7,355 bases of DNA from an uncultured Treponema sp. (GCA_937900125.1 CALCEK010000207.1:1-7355); one strand, 5' to 3'. Shown: positions 1-6,777, counted from the stretch's first letter. Notes: generated from the sequence alone by a model not told the origin. Numbers and translations: made by a program.

Positions 1-149
1 CCTTGCTTGCTTTTGCGGCGGCGGGCGGTGTTTTCCTCCCCGTGTGCCGCCTGAATCATTTTAAAAAAATCGAGAAAAAGTTTTTTCCTTATTTTTCATT
101 GTCTTTTCAAAGTGGCAAAAATGCGTTACTATCGTTATTGGAGGTAGAA
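1..149. other. Upstream region with a sharp change in composition
   Basis: Positions 1-51 are strongly G+C-rich (roughly two thirds), while 52-149 are A+T-rich with long T and A runs. I find no convincing promoter for the phosphorylase gene here. A minus-strand frame opens at ATG 59-57 and runs off the edge (19 codons, Arg/Lys-rich); it could be the start of a divergent gene, but no Shine-Dalgarno precedes it. Confidence 0.3.
140..144 (+). promoter_or_regulatory. Shine-Dalgarno site of the nucleoside phosphorylase
   Basis: A perfect GGAGG lies 5 nt before the ATG at 150. It decides the start codon against the longer open frame that reaches back to a TTG at position 3. Confidence 0.85.
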
Positions 150-917
150 ATGCTTGTTCAAGATGAAATTCCACTTTTTGAATATGACACCGATACTCAC
201 GCGGTTATTGAACCAACTCATGAAAAGTTTCCCATAAAGTTGCCAGTTCGTTGCGTTTTTGGTTTTTTGGGTGATTTTATTGATTCTTATGCAAAGCAAA
301 ATAATTGCAAGGTTTTGGGCATTTTTGAGTCTACAACAAAGGCTTTTCCTGTTTACGAATTGATTCGTGACGGCAAACAGCTTTGTTTTTGTCAGGCTCC
401 AGCTGGCTCGGCGGCGGCAACGCAGTTTTTGGATTGGCTTATCGGTTATGGGGTGCAAGAAATAGTTGCCACGGGGGGTTGCGGTGTTCTTGTTGGGTTT
501 CCTGAAAATGTATTTTTAATCCCCACCAGAGCACTTCGGGACGAGGGAACTTCTTACCATTATCTTCCGCCCGCTCGGTATATTGACTTAAATGGGCTTG
601 CCGTAAGTGCGATTTCTTCTACGCTTGAGAAAAATCAAATTCCGTTTACCGAATGTTTTACCTGGACAACTGACGCTTTTTTTAGGGAAACAAAGGAAAA
701 ATGTGCTGCCCGAAAAAAAGAAGGCTGCTCGGTTGTAGAAATGGAATGTTCCGCGCTTGCCTCTTGTGCGCAATTTCGCAAGGTTTTGTTTGCCGAGCTA
801 CTATTCACGGGGGATTCGTTGGCTGACCCAGAAAAATATGCAGAACGTGGCTGGGGAAAAAATTCTATTGCTATTGCCTTTAATCTTGCAGTTGATTCTG
901 TGCTTTCCATGTGCTAG
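150..917 (+). CDS. Nucleoside phosphorylase (PNP/uridine phosphorylase family)
   Basis: Predicted cytosolic enzyme of 255 aa that splits a nucleoside with phosphate into free base and (deoxy)ribose-1-phosphate, for base salvage. Seen: the glycine-rich strand-loop ATGGCG (residues 107-112), the segment RDEGTSYHY (130-138) typical of one subfamily, the nucleoside-binding VVEMEC (195-200), where E197-M198-E199 matches the family's ribose/base-binding EME, and GDS at 221-223, where D222 is the likely base-contacting aspartate. The length fits the family (about 230-260 aa). The usual N-terminal phosphate motif GDPxR is not evident; GDF at 41-43 is the nearest match. The substrate (purine, uridine or methylthio-nucleoside) cannot be told. 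The ATG at 150 is chosen because GGAGG lies 5 nt upstream; the frame is open further upstream, but that part looks non-coding. It is probably the first gene of a three-gene unit, with a lipoprotein gene starting 8 nt after its stop. Confidence 0.88.
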   Translation: MLVQDEIPLFEYDTDTHAVIEPTHEKFPIKLPVRCVFGFLGDFIDSYAKQNNCKVLGIFESTTKAFPVYELIRDGKQLCFCQAPAGSAAATQFLDWLIGYGVQEIVATGGCGVLVGFPENVFLIPTRALRDEGTSYHYLPPARYIDLNGLAVSAISSTLEKNQIPFTECFTWTTDAFFRETKEKCAARKKEGCSVVEMECSALASCAQFRKVLFAELLFTGDSLADPEKYAERGWGKNSIAIAFNLAVDSVLSMC

Positions 918-925
918 ATTTTGTT

Positions 926-2257
926 ATGAAAAAAAGATTTTGCTCGTTTCTGCTTGGATTTTTGTTTCTTTTGCTTCTTTCTTCATGTTCGGGGGGAGTT
1001 GTAGGTTATAGCGTTGTTTTATGGACAATTTCGGAATATGAAATTCCAGATGGAACTGTTGTCCCCGTTTTCCTAAAGTCTAATATTTCGCAAGTTTATG
1101 TCATTGAAGAGCCTTCCACAAAGGAAAAAATTGAAGTTCCCCTTTGGAAACTTTCTTCGCCCGAAAAAAAATCTTCGGCACAAGCTAGGGCGGCTTCTTA
1201 TTCCGAATTTCAGGCTCAATATGCAAAATGTGTGCTTGACGGACTTCCGATTCGTTCTGAGGCGGTAAACACCTCTAAACAAGTGTATAGGTTGCGCAAG
1301 GATGAAGTGATTCGCATTTTAGCTTCGGAAGTTGGGCAAACGCCAACAAGCGGTTCGGAAAAATTAAACGGTTCTTGGTTTCGGGTGCTTACAAATGACG
1401 GAACATTTGGTTGGTGTTTTAGTTTGAATTTGCGGCTTTTTACAATGAATCCCGACGGAAGCTACGGAGAAGGTGCGGTTGAGGCTGAAGTTCAGGAATC
1501 CGATTCTGTGCTTGAACAAATGCTTCGCTCCGCTTGGTATCCTGATTATTATTCGATGATGATTCAAGAAAATCAGATTGACCTAAATTATGTGCAGGAA
1601 CAATTTGGCTTTGACACTGGGGCGATTTCTGGGAATGTTTCGCTAAATATGAAAGATGTTAGCGTAAGTTTTAAATTTGCGGGTGTTACAAAAACTTCGG
1701 AAAACGTCTATAGATTTACGGACGCGCCTTTTCAAGTTACAGTGCGTTCTTCTTCTAGCATTGTTGTAAAATACACTGATGAGCGCGGAATGCCCAAAAA
1801 TTATTCATTTGTAACGCTTTCGACCGACAAAAAAATTTCAGATATAATCGCTTCTGAAATTGTTAGGCGCAAGGAACTTTACGATTCTTTAAGACGCGCA
1901 GGTCCAGATTTTACAAGCAATAATTACGGAACGCTCACTTTTACTGGGAACAACGGATTTTTGTGGACAGGTTTTCAAATGCTTGTTCCTTCTGTTATTT
2001 CCCGCGATGCTTATCCGAGGGGAACTGTTGTAACGCAATACTTTTTGCCCGCAAATTTAAAGCGGTCTTGGGACGGTGTTTTGACTTTTCATTTTGACGG
2101 AATGCGGCAAGAAGTGAATTTTTTGTATAAAAAAGAGCAAAATGGGCTTAGGCTGAGTGCGGCTCAAGTTTCTTCAATTTCAAACAGCGGAACTATGAGA
2201 GACACAACAGTTGTTTCTGAAAGCACTAATCTTTTAGTCATATTTTTTCAAAATTAG
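926..2257 (+). CDS. Secreted lipoprotein with bacterial SH3-like domain
   Basis: Predicted membrane-anchored lipoprotein of 443 aa. Seen: a positively charged start MKKR, a hydrophobic run (residues 8-18) and a lipobox L18-S19-S20-C21, so lipidation at C21 and export by Sec are likely. Residues 22-75 hold a short Val/Ile-rich segment. Residues about 106-172 look like a bacterial SH3-like domain: DGLPIR, YRLRKDEVIRIL, a GSWFRVLTNDGTFGW segment around 149-163, then SLNLRLF. Residues 190-440 are mostly predicted beta strands with many Ser/Thr; I do not recognise a family there. SH3-like domains often bind cell-wall peptides, so an envelope role is inferred, not shown. The start ATG at 926 is preferred over the in-frame GTG at 911, since it puts the lysines next to the hydrophobic run. 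No good Shine-Dalgarno is visible, so translation may be coupled to the phosphorylase gene ending 8 nt before. The ABC-F gene begins 8 nt after its stop. Confidence 0.8.
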   Translation: MKKRFCSFLLGFLFLLLLSSCSGGVVGYSVVLWTISEYEIPDGTVVPVFLKSNISQVYVIEEPSTKEKIEVPLWKLSSPEKKSSAQARAASYSEFQAQYAKCVLDGLPIRSEAVNTSKQVYRLRKDEVIRILASEVGQTPTSGSEKLNGSWFRVLTNDGTFGWCFSLNLRLFTMNPDGSYGEGAVEAEVQESDSVLEQMLRSAWYPDYYSMMIQENQIDLNYVQEQFGFDTGAISGNVSLNMKDVSVSFKFAGVTKTSENVYRFTDAPFQVTVRSSSSIVVKYTDERGMPKNYSFVTLSTDKKISDIIASEIVRRKELYDSLRRAGPDFTSNNYGTLTFTGNNGFLWTGFQMLVPSVISRDAYPRGTVVTQYFLPANLKRSWDGVLTFHFDGMRQEVNFLYKKEQNGLRLSAAQVSSISNSGTMRDTTVVSESTNLLVIFFQN

Positions 2258-2260
2258 GTG
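2256..2260 (+). promoter_or_regulatory. Shine-Dalgarno site of the ABC-F gene
   Basis: AGGTG lies 5 nt before the ATG at 2266 and overlaps the stop codon of the lipoprotein gene (TAG, 2255-2257). It favours ATG 2266 over the in-frame GTG at 2260, and fits translational coupling within one mRNA. Confidence 0.6.
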
Positions 2261-2265
2261 TGAAA

Positions 2266-4191
2266 ATGGCATTTGTTCAGTTTTCAAAAGTCAGTCTTTC
2301 TTTTGGGAATAAAGATATTTTAAAGGATGTTTCAGTTAATCTTCAGACTGGAACAAAAGCTGCGTTAACTGGCGCGAACGGAGCGGGAAAATCGACTCTC
2401 ATCAAAATTATGGCGGGACTTGTTTTGCCAGAAAGTGGCGAATGTGTTGCCCAAAAAGATGCCAGAATCGCATATTTACCGCAAAGTGGGCTAACTCACA
2501 AGGGTTGCACGTTGCTTGAAGAAGCCGACAAAGCGTTTTTGTGGGGATACGAAATTCAAAATCAAATTGACGAATTAGGCGAAAAGTTAAAAGAAAGTCC
2601 AAACAATTTGCATCTTGCGGAAAAGCAAAGCGAGTTGCTTTCTAAATTAGAAGCGTCTGGTTGGTATAGGCGCAATACTCGCGCTGAACAAGTGCTTTTG
2701 GGGTTGGGATTTTTGCGCGAAGATTTTTCTAAGCAGACGGAAACTTTTTCTGGTGGTTGGCAAATGAGAATCGCGCTTGCAAAGGCACTTATGGCAAATC
2801 CTGACATTTTGCTTTTGGACGAACCGACAAATTATCTTGACCTTGAAGCCCGTGCTTGGCTTGAAAAATTCTTAAATGAATTTGAAGGCGGATTTTTGCT
2901 CGTAAGCCACGACCGATATTTTCTTGACCATACAATAAATGAAGTTTACGAGCTTTTTGCAGGAAGCCTAAAGCGCTACCCAGGCAATTTTTCGCATTAC
3001 GAAAAAGTTCGGGCGGTAGAGCTTGAAACTCTCATTGCCGAATATGAAAAACAGCAGCAGGAAATTCAACATCTTGAAGATTTTATCCGTCGCTTTGGGG
3101 CAAAAGCAACAAAGGCTTCTCAAGCGCAAGAGCGGCAAAAAATGCTCGATAAAATTGTTCCGATTGAGATTCCAGAAAATCTAAAAAAAATACATTTTTC
3201 TTTTCCGCCCGCTCCACATTCGGGGCAGATTATTTTTACTGCGGAAAAAATTTCAAAAAGTTACGGCGGACCTTTTATAATAAAAGATTTTGATTTTGTT
3301 TTAGAAAAAGGAACGCGGCTTGTTGTTGCAGGAAGAAACGGCGCAGGAAAATCAACGTTGCTTAGAATTATTGCTGGTGTTGACAAAGATTTTTCGGGTA
3401 CAATAAAACTTGGAAGCGGTGTTTCTATCGGCTATTTTTCTCAAGATAGTGCTGAACGCATTGTTTCCTCCGAATCAGTTTTGGAATATATGGAAAATCG
3501 CGCTCCGCTTGAACTTATGCCGAAAATGCGGGATATGCTCGGTGCGTTTTTGTTCCGCGGAGATGACGTTTTTAAAAGCATAAATGTGCTTTCTGGTGGA
3601 GAAAAAAGTAGAATCGCGCTTTTGGAATTGCTTTTGCGTCCAGTAAATTTGCTCGTTCTTGACGAACCAACAAATCACCTTGATATGCACTCAAAAGATG
3701 TTTTGCTTGATGCCTTAAAAGATTTTGGTGGAACAGTGATTTTTGTAAGCCATGACAGGGGATTCATAGAAGAGCTTGCCACAAAAGTTTTGGAATTGAA
3801 TTGCGGAAAACATAGGGTGTTCCCGGGAGATTATAAATATTACCTTGAACGACTTTCCGCTGAACAAAATGCCCAAAAAGAATCAGAAGAAAATCCGAAT
3901 AAAACAAAAAATGTGGAGGCAAAATCGGTAAGTTCCACAAAAGCTTCTTGGGAAGAACAAAAAAAGGCAGAATCGGCAAGGCGCAAACTTGAAAAAACTG
4001 TTGAACTTCTTGAAAAACAAATTGCGGATTTGGAAAAACAAAAATCGCAAGCAGAAGCGGAACTTTCTAATCCCGAAGTTTATTCAAATGGCGAAAAAGC
4101 AAAAGCTGTTCAAAAACAAATTGCCGATTTTGCAGAAAAAATTGAAAATCTTAACACCGAGTGGGAAAGTGCGGCGGAAAAACTTTTGTGA
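2266..4191 (+). CDS. ABC-F family ATPase (Uup/YdiF type)
   Basis: A soluble protein of 641 aa with two ATP-binding cassettes and no membrane segment. First cassette: Walker A GANGAGKST (36-44), signature FSGGW (161-165), Walker B LLLDEPTNYLD (182-192), switch His in SHDR (214-217). Second cassette: Walker A GRNGAGKST (356-364), signature LSGGEKSR (442-449), Walker B LLVLDEPTNHLD (462-473), SHDR (495-498). Between them, about 225-305, is the charged helical linker that in ABC-F proteins reaches the P-site tRNA on the ribosome. Residues 560-641 form a Lys/Glu-rich coiled coil, like the C-terminal domain of Uup and YdiF. All catalytic residues are present, so it should be active. Known family roles are resolving stalled or strained ribosomes and, in some members, antibiotic protection; which applies here cannot be read from sequence. 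Its place after a nucleoside phosphorylase and a lipoprotein gives no clue. No intrinsic terminator follows. Confidence 0.95.
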   Translation: MAFVQFSKVSLSFGNKDILKDVSVNLQTGTKAALTGANGAGKSTLIKIMAGLVLPESGECVAQKDARIAYLPQSGLTHKGCTLLEEADKAFLWGYEIQNQIDELGEKLKESPNNLHLAEKQSELLSKLEASGWYRRNTRAEQVLLGLGFLREDFSKQTETFSGGWQMRIALAKALMANPDILLLDEPTNYLDLEARAWLEKFLNEFEGGFLLVSHDRYFLDHTINEVYELFAGSLKRYPGNFSHYEKVRAVELETLIAEYEKQQQEIQHLEDFIRRFGAKATKASQAQERQKMLDKIVPIEIPENLKKIHFSFPPAPHSGQIIFTAEKISKSYGGPFIIKDFDFVLEKGTRLVVAGRNGAGKSTLLRIIAGVDKDFSGTIKLGSGVSIGYFSQDSAERIVSSESVLEYMENRAPLELMPKMRDMLGAFLFRGDDVFKSINVLSGGEKSRIALLELLLRPVNLLVLDEPTNHLDMHSKDVLLDALKDFGGTVIFVSHDRGFIEELATKVLELNCGKHRVFPGDYKYYLERLSAEQNAQKESEENPNKTKNVEAKSVSSTKASWEEQKKAESARRKLEKTVELLEKQIADLEKQKSQAEAELSNPEVYSNGEKAKAVQKQIADFAEKIENLNTEWESAAEKLL

Positions 4192-4205
4192 TAGTGGCAC
4201 TATCA
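4189..4205. repeat. Perfect 17-bp palindrome, candidate operator
   Basis: TGATAGTG-G-CACTATCA is a perfect inverted repeat with 8-bp arms and one central base. It begins in the stop codon of the ABC-F gene and ends 6 bp before the -35 box of the galE promoter, so its centre lies about 50 bp upstream of the expected transcription start. That is a position used by dimeric regulators. The half-site TGATAGT resembles the TGATAAT half-site of Fur/PerR-type boxes, but the arm spacing differs, so I assign no regulator. Confidence 0.55.
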
Positions 4206-4211
4206 TATAAC

Positions 4212-4240
4212 TTGCAAAAAAAAACAGTTCGCGGTATAAT
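4212..4240 (+). promoter_or_regulatory. Sigma70-type promoter of galE
   Basis: The -35 box TTGCAA (4212-4217) and a perfect -10 box TATAAT (4235-4240) are separated by 17 bp that include a run of nine A. Transcription should start near 4247, giving a leader of about 50 nt before galE. This is the best promoter match I found in the window. Confidence 0.85.
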
Positions 4241-4249
4241 AAATTTGTT

Positions 4250-4267
4250 CGGAAATTTAAGTTTCCG
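4250..4267 (+). promoter_or_regulatory. Hairpin in the galE leader
   Basis: CGGAAA (4250-4255) and TTTCCG (4262-4267) form a 6-bp stem with a 6-nt loop, within a few bases of the expected 5' end of the galE mRNA. No T run follows, so it is not a terminator. A 5' stabilising stem is one possibility; it may also be chance. Confidence 0.4.
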
Positions 4268-4288
4268 CTTAGGAATTATTTTATATTT

Positions 4289-4294
4289 GGGGGG
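4289..4294 (+). promoter_or_regulatory. Atypical ribosome binding site of galE
   Basis: A run of six G lies only 3 nt before the ATG at 4298. It can pair partly with the CCUCC of 16S rRNA, but it lacks the usual A and the spacing is short. No better start exists, since the Rossmann motif begins at residue 7. Confidence 0.5.
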
Positions 4295-4297
4295 CTT

Positions 4298-5281
4298 ATG
4301 AAAGTTCTTGTAATTGGCGGTGCTGGATACATCGGAAGTCATGTTGTAAAAGAATTGATGGCAAAGGGACATAGCGTTGCCGTGTTTGATAATCTTTCTA
4401 GCGGTTTGATTCAAAATTTGTTCCCAAAAAATGAATTTATTGCGGGCGATATTCTTCATAAAGAAGATTTGGATAAAGCCTTTGCTTTGGGATTCGATGC
4501 CTTTATTGACCTTGCGGCTTTTAAGGCAGCGGGCGAGTCTATGATTAAGCCTGAAAAATATTCAATCAACAACATTAGTGGCACGATGAACATTTTGAAT
4601 TCTGCCGTTGAACACAAGTGTTTGCGAATGGTTTTTTCTTCAAGTGCGGCGGTTTTTGGCGAACCTCAATATCTTCCAATCGATGAAAATCATCCAAAAA
4701 ATCCAGAAAATTATTACGGTTTTACAAAACTCAAAATTGAAGAATTTATGGCGTGGTATGAAAAACTTCGCAATCTTCGCTTTGCCTCTTTGCGCTATTT
4801 TAATGCGGCAGGTTATGACCCAGAAGGCGTTCTTTACGGACTTGAAAAAAATCCCGCGAATCTTCTGCCTGTTATGATGGAAGCGGCGTGCGGAAAACGC
4901 GAAAAAGTGTGTATTTTTGGAAACGATTATCCAACACGCGACGGCACTTGTATTCGCGACTATATTCACGTTACCGACCTTGCTAGTGCGCACGTTTTGG
5001 CTCTTGAATACATTGACAAAAACGACACAAGCCTTACGCTAAATCTTGGAACTGGGAACGGAATTACTGTTACAGAAATGCTTGAAGCTACCCGCAAAAT
5101 TACTGGTGTAAACATTAAGGCGGATTATGTTGAACGCCGAGCGGGCGACCCCGCGCAATTAACCGCAAGTAGCGAACTTGCAAAAAAGATACTCGGTTGG
5201 GAACCAAAATATTCTGATGTCAACACATTGATAAAATCAACTTGGGACGCTTACCAAAAATATTATGCGCAAAACGCCTAA
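4298..5281 (+). CDS. galE: UDP-glucose 4-epimerase
   Basis: An NAD-dependent cytosolic enzyme of 327 aa that interconverts UDP-glucose and UDP-galactose (Leloir pathway; also supplies UDP-galactose for surface glycans). It belongs to the extended short-chain dehydrogenase family. Seen in order: the NAD-binding GGAGYIG (7-13), the cofactor-binding D31-N32, SSSAAVFG (114-121) with S116 as the likely catalytic serine, Y140-x3-K144 as the catalytic pair, RYFNAAG (166-172), RDYIHVTDLA (220-229) and NLGTGNG (249-255). These motifs match GalE closely, and the length is near the usual 325-340 aa. Related 4-epimerases acting on UDP-GlcNAc or UDP-glucuronate share most motifs, so the exact substrate is less certain than the reaction type. 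The gene has its own strong promoter, with a palindrome just upstream of it, and no other galactose gene lies in the window. A strong hairpin with eight T follows it. Confidence 0.92.
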   Translation: MKVLVIGGAGYIGSHVVKELMAKGHSVAVFDNLSSGLIQNLFPKNEFIAGDILHKEDLDKAFALGFDAFIDLAAFKAAGESMIKPEKYSINNISGTMNILNSAVEHKCLRMVFSSSAAVFGEPQYLPIDENHPKNPENYYGFTKLKIEEFMAWYEKLRNLRFASLRYFNAAGYDPEGVLYGLEKNPANLLPVMMEAACGKREKVCIFGNDYPTRDGTCIRDYIHVTDLASAHVLALEYIDKNDTSLTLNLGTGNGITVTEMLEATRKITGVNIKADYVERRAGDPAQLTASSELAKKILGWEPKYSDVNTLIKSTWDAYQKYYAQNA

Positions 5282-5283
5282 TC

Positions 5284-5312
5284 TTGAAGAATAACGTTCT
5301 ATGTGTTAAAAT
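5284..5312 (+). promoter_or_regulatory. Likely promoter of the M20 peptidase gene
   Basis: TTGAAG (5284-5289, 4 of 6 to the -35 consensus) and TAAAAT (5307-5312, 5 of 6 to the -10 consensus) are 17 bp apart. A TG one base before the -10 makes it an extended -10 promoter. It starts 3 bp after the galE stop codon. Transcription would begin near 5319, at the first bases of the following hairpin. Confidence 0.6.
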
Positions 5313-5316
5313 AAAA

Positions 5317-5351
5317 CCCGATGCTGCAAATGCGGTGTCGGGATTTTTTTT
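5317..5351 (+). terminator. Intrinsic terminator after galE
   Basis: An 11-bp stem (5317-5327 with 5332-5342) has outer arms CCCGA/TCGGG, includes three G-T pairs, and closes an AAAT loop. An A and eight T (5344-5351) follow. This is a strong Rho-independent terminator shape. The T run touches the GGAGG of the next gene, so the same hairpin would form the leader of that gene's mRNA. Confidence 0.85.
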
Positions 5352-5356
5352 GGAGG
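5352..5356 (+). promoter_or_regulatory. Shine-Dalgarno site of the M20 peptidase
   Basis: A perfect GGAGG lies 4 nt before the ATG at 5361 and directly follows the T run of the hairpin. It fixes the start codon. Confidence 0.85.
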
Positions 5357-5360
5357 AACA

Positions 5361-6605
5361 ATGTCTGAAAACGTTTTGTCAGAGGAATTTAAGCAATTAA
5401 AAGAATATATCGAACAGCACACAAATGATATGGTTGAATTGGAGCGGATTCTTACGGGGATTCCCGCACTTGCGCCCGAAAATTGCGGTGATGGGGAAGA
5501 AAAAAAAGCTTTAGCCCTTGAAGATTGGTTAAAATCAAATGGAATTACAAATATTGAACATTTTGATGCGCCCGATTCTAGGGTAAGTGCAGGAAAACGC
5601 CCGAACCTTGTGGCAACAATTCCTGGTGTTAACGAAGATTATGCCGTTTGGGTTTGTGCACATCTTGATGTTGTTCCAGTTGGTGAACTTTCTTTGTGGC
5701 AAAGCGACCCGTGGACTTTGGTAGAAAAAGACGGAAAAATATACGGACGCGGTGTTGAAGACAATCAGCAGGGACTTGTGAGCGGAGTGCTTGCCGCCCT
5801 TGCATTTGTAAAACAACACATTCTTCCTGAACACACGCTAAAACTTCTCTTTATGGCAGATGAAGAAGTCGGGTCAACTTATGGAATGAATTTCCTTTTA
5901 AAAGAACACCCCAATTTGTTTGGAAAAAATGACCGAATCCTCATTCCAGATGGCGGGGACGAAAAAGGTGAAACTATTGAAGTTGCCGAAAAAAATATTG
6001 CCTGGTTCAAATTCCACACAATCGGAAAACAATGTCATGGTTCGCGCCCAGATTTAGGAAAAAACGCAAAACTTGCTGCCGCCGACCTTGCGCTCCGTGT
6101 AAACGATTTAGAAAATTTTTTTAACAAAAAAGACGATTTATTTGCCCAGCCGTATTCAACTTTTCAGCCGACAATGCAGCTCCAAAATGTTGCGGGCATA
6201 AATATGATTCCTGGCGATGACGTTTTTTGTGCTGATTGCAGAATCAATCCTTGCTACACTTTGGACGAAGTCCGCGCGGAACTTAACAAAAGGGTAAAAG
6301 CTGTTGAGGACAAATATGGTGTTAAAATTGAAGTAACCGAAGCTCAAGCCGAAGAAAGTAAGCCTACGCCTGTGGACTCACCTGTTGTAAAAGAACTTGC
6401 CCAAGCGATTTACGCAGTTCATCATTTGTCAGCGCGTACAATCGGAATCGGTGGGGGAACAGTTGCTGCGGGATTAAGAAATAAGGGATTTAATGCGGTT
6501 GTTTGGAGTACAATGGACGAATTGGCACATCAGCCAAATGAATATGCAATAGTAAAAAATATTGCCATCGATGCCGAAACAATCGCCTATATGCTTTCAA
6601 AATAA
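5361..6605 (+). CDS. M20 family zinc metallohydrolase (ArgE/DapE/peptidase type)
   Basis: A cytosolic enzyme of 414 aa that cleaves an amide or peptide bond with a pair of zinc ions. Seen: AHLDVV (100-105) with metal ligand H101 and D103, GRGVEDNQ (129-136) with the bridging D134, ADEEVG (166-171) with catalytic E168 and ligand E169, IPDGGD (195-200) with a probable ligand D197, and ELAHQPNE (387-394) with the last ligand H390. The inserted dimerisation domain spans about 210-325 and carries QCHGSRP (224-230), whose His usually completes the active site of the partner subunit. All key residues are present and the length is normal. The family includes succinyl-diaminopimelate desuccinylase, acetylornithine deacetylase and di/tripeptidases. 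No lysine or arginine synthesis gene is nearby, so the substrate is open; I would call it a peptidase or deacylase. It has a likely promoter of its own and ends before a convergent fabF. Confidence 0.92.
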   Translation: MSENVLSEEFKQLKEYIEQHTNDMVELERILTGIPALAPENCGDGEEKKALALEDWLKSNGITNIEHFDAPDSRVSAGKRPNLVATIPGVNEDYAVWVCAHLDVVPVGELSLWQSDPWTLVEKDGKIYGRGVEDNQQGLVSGVLAALAFVKQHILPEHTLKLLFMADEEVGSTYGMNFLLKEHPNLFGKNDRILIPDGGDEKGETIEVAEKNIAWFKFHTIGKQCHGSRPDLGKNAKLAAADLALRVNDLENFFNKKDDLFAQPYSTFQPTMQLQNVAGINMIPGDDVFCADCRINPCYTLDEVRAELNKRVKAVEDKYGVKIEVTEAQAEESKPTPVDSPVVKELAQAIYAVHHLSARTIGIGGGTVAAGLRNKGFNAVVWSTMDELAHQPNEYAIVKNIAIDAETIAYMLSK

Positions 6606-6613
6606 AAAAATAG

Positions 6614-6722
6614 ATTCTTCGTGGATACCCCCGCTCAGAATGAAATACTGACACGCAAAGTGGCGGAATGTTATTCGTACATTTGCGGGAAGCGACAAAC
6701 GAGGGCGGGAGGTACTCAGAAT
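6614..6722. repeat. Foldable non-coding block, possible REP/MITE-like element
   Basis: This 109-bp block has no gene and about 50% G+C, above its surroundings. Its ends are inverted: ATTCT (6614-6618) and AGAAT (6718-6722). Inside, 6626-6636 can pair with 6701-6714 in 11 bp with two small bulges, and AATGT/ACATT (6667-6671 with 6679-6683) forms a central hairpin. CTCAGAAT occurs twice (6634-6641 and 6715-6722), and each copy is followed by a similar ACTG-x-CACG segment. The form recalls dispersed palindromic repeats between genes. A structured RNA is the alternative. Only one copy is in the window, so repetition is not shown. Confidence 0.4.
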
Positions 6723-6741
6723 ACCCACTGGCACGTCAAAC

Positions 6742-6777
6742 AAAAGGGCTAAATGGTAAAGTTAGCCCCTTTGTTTT
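6742..6777. terminator. Bidirectional intrinsic terminator between the peptidase and fabF
   Basis: GGGCTAA (6746-6752) and TTAGCCC (6762-6768) form a perfect 7-bp stem with a 9-nt loop. On the + strand TTTGTTTT follows (6770-6777); on the minus strand TTTTG follows (6745-6741). It can stop transcripts from the peptidase gene and from the convergent fabF. Confidence 0.75.

Noticed and set aside
99..132. Promoter TTGTCT with TACTAT before the phosphorylase
   Set aside because: The spacing is 22 bp, the -10 matches only 4 of 6, and the start would fall on the Shine-Dalgarno site.
3..149. N-terminal extension of the nucleoside phosphorylase from TTG at 3
   Set aside because: The stretch crosses A/T runs, encodes no family motif, and a perfect GGAGG precedes the ATG at 150.
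911..925. GTG at 911 as the start of the lipoprotein
   Set aside because: It adds LDFV before the lysines and overlaps the preceding gene; ATG 926 gives a standard lipoprotein signal.
4187..4207. The palindrome read as an intrinsic terminator of the ABC-F gene
   Set aside because: No T run follows in either direction, and the central gap is a single base.
4151..4459. Minus-strand open frame across the galE promoter
   Set aside because: It overlaps the ABC-F and galE ends and the promoter, and shows no motif.
4640..4993. Antisense open frame inside galE (minus strand)
   Set aside because: It lies wholly within galE, is rich in Phe, Lys and Ile as expected from reverse reading, and has no family motif.
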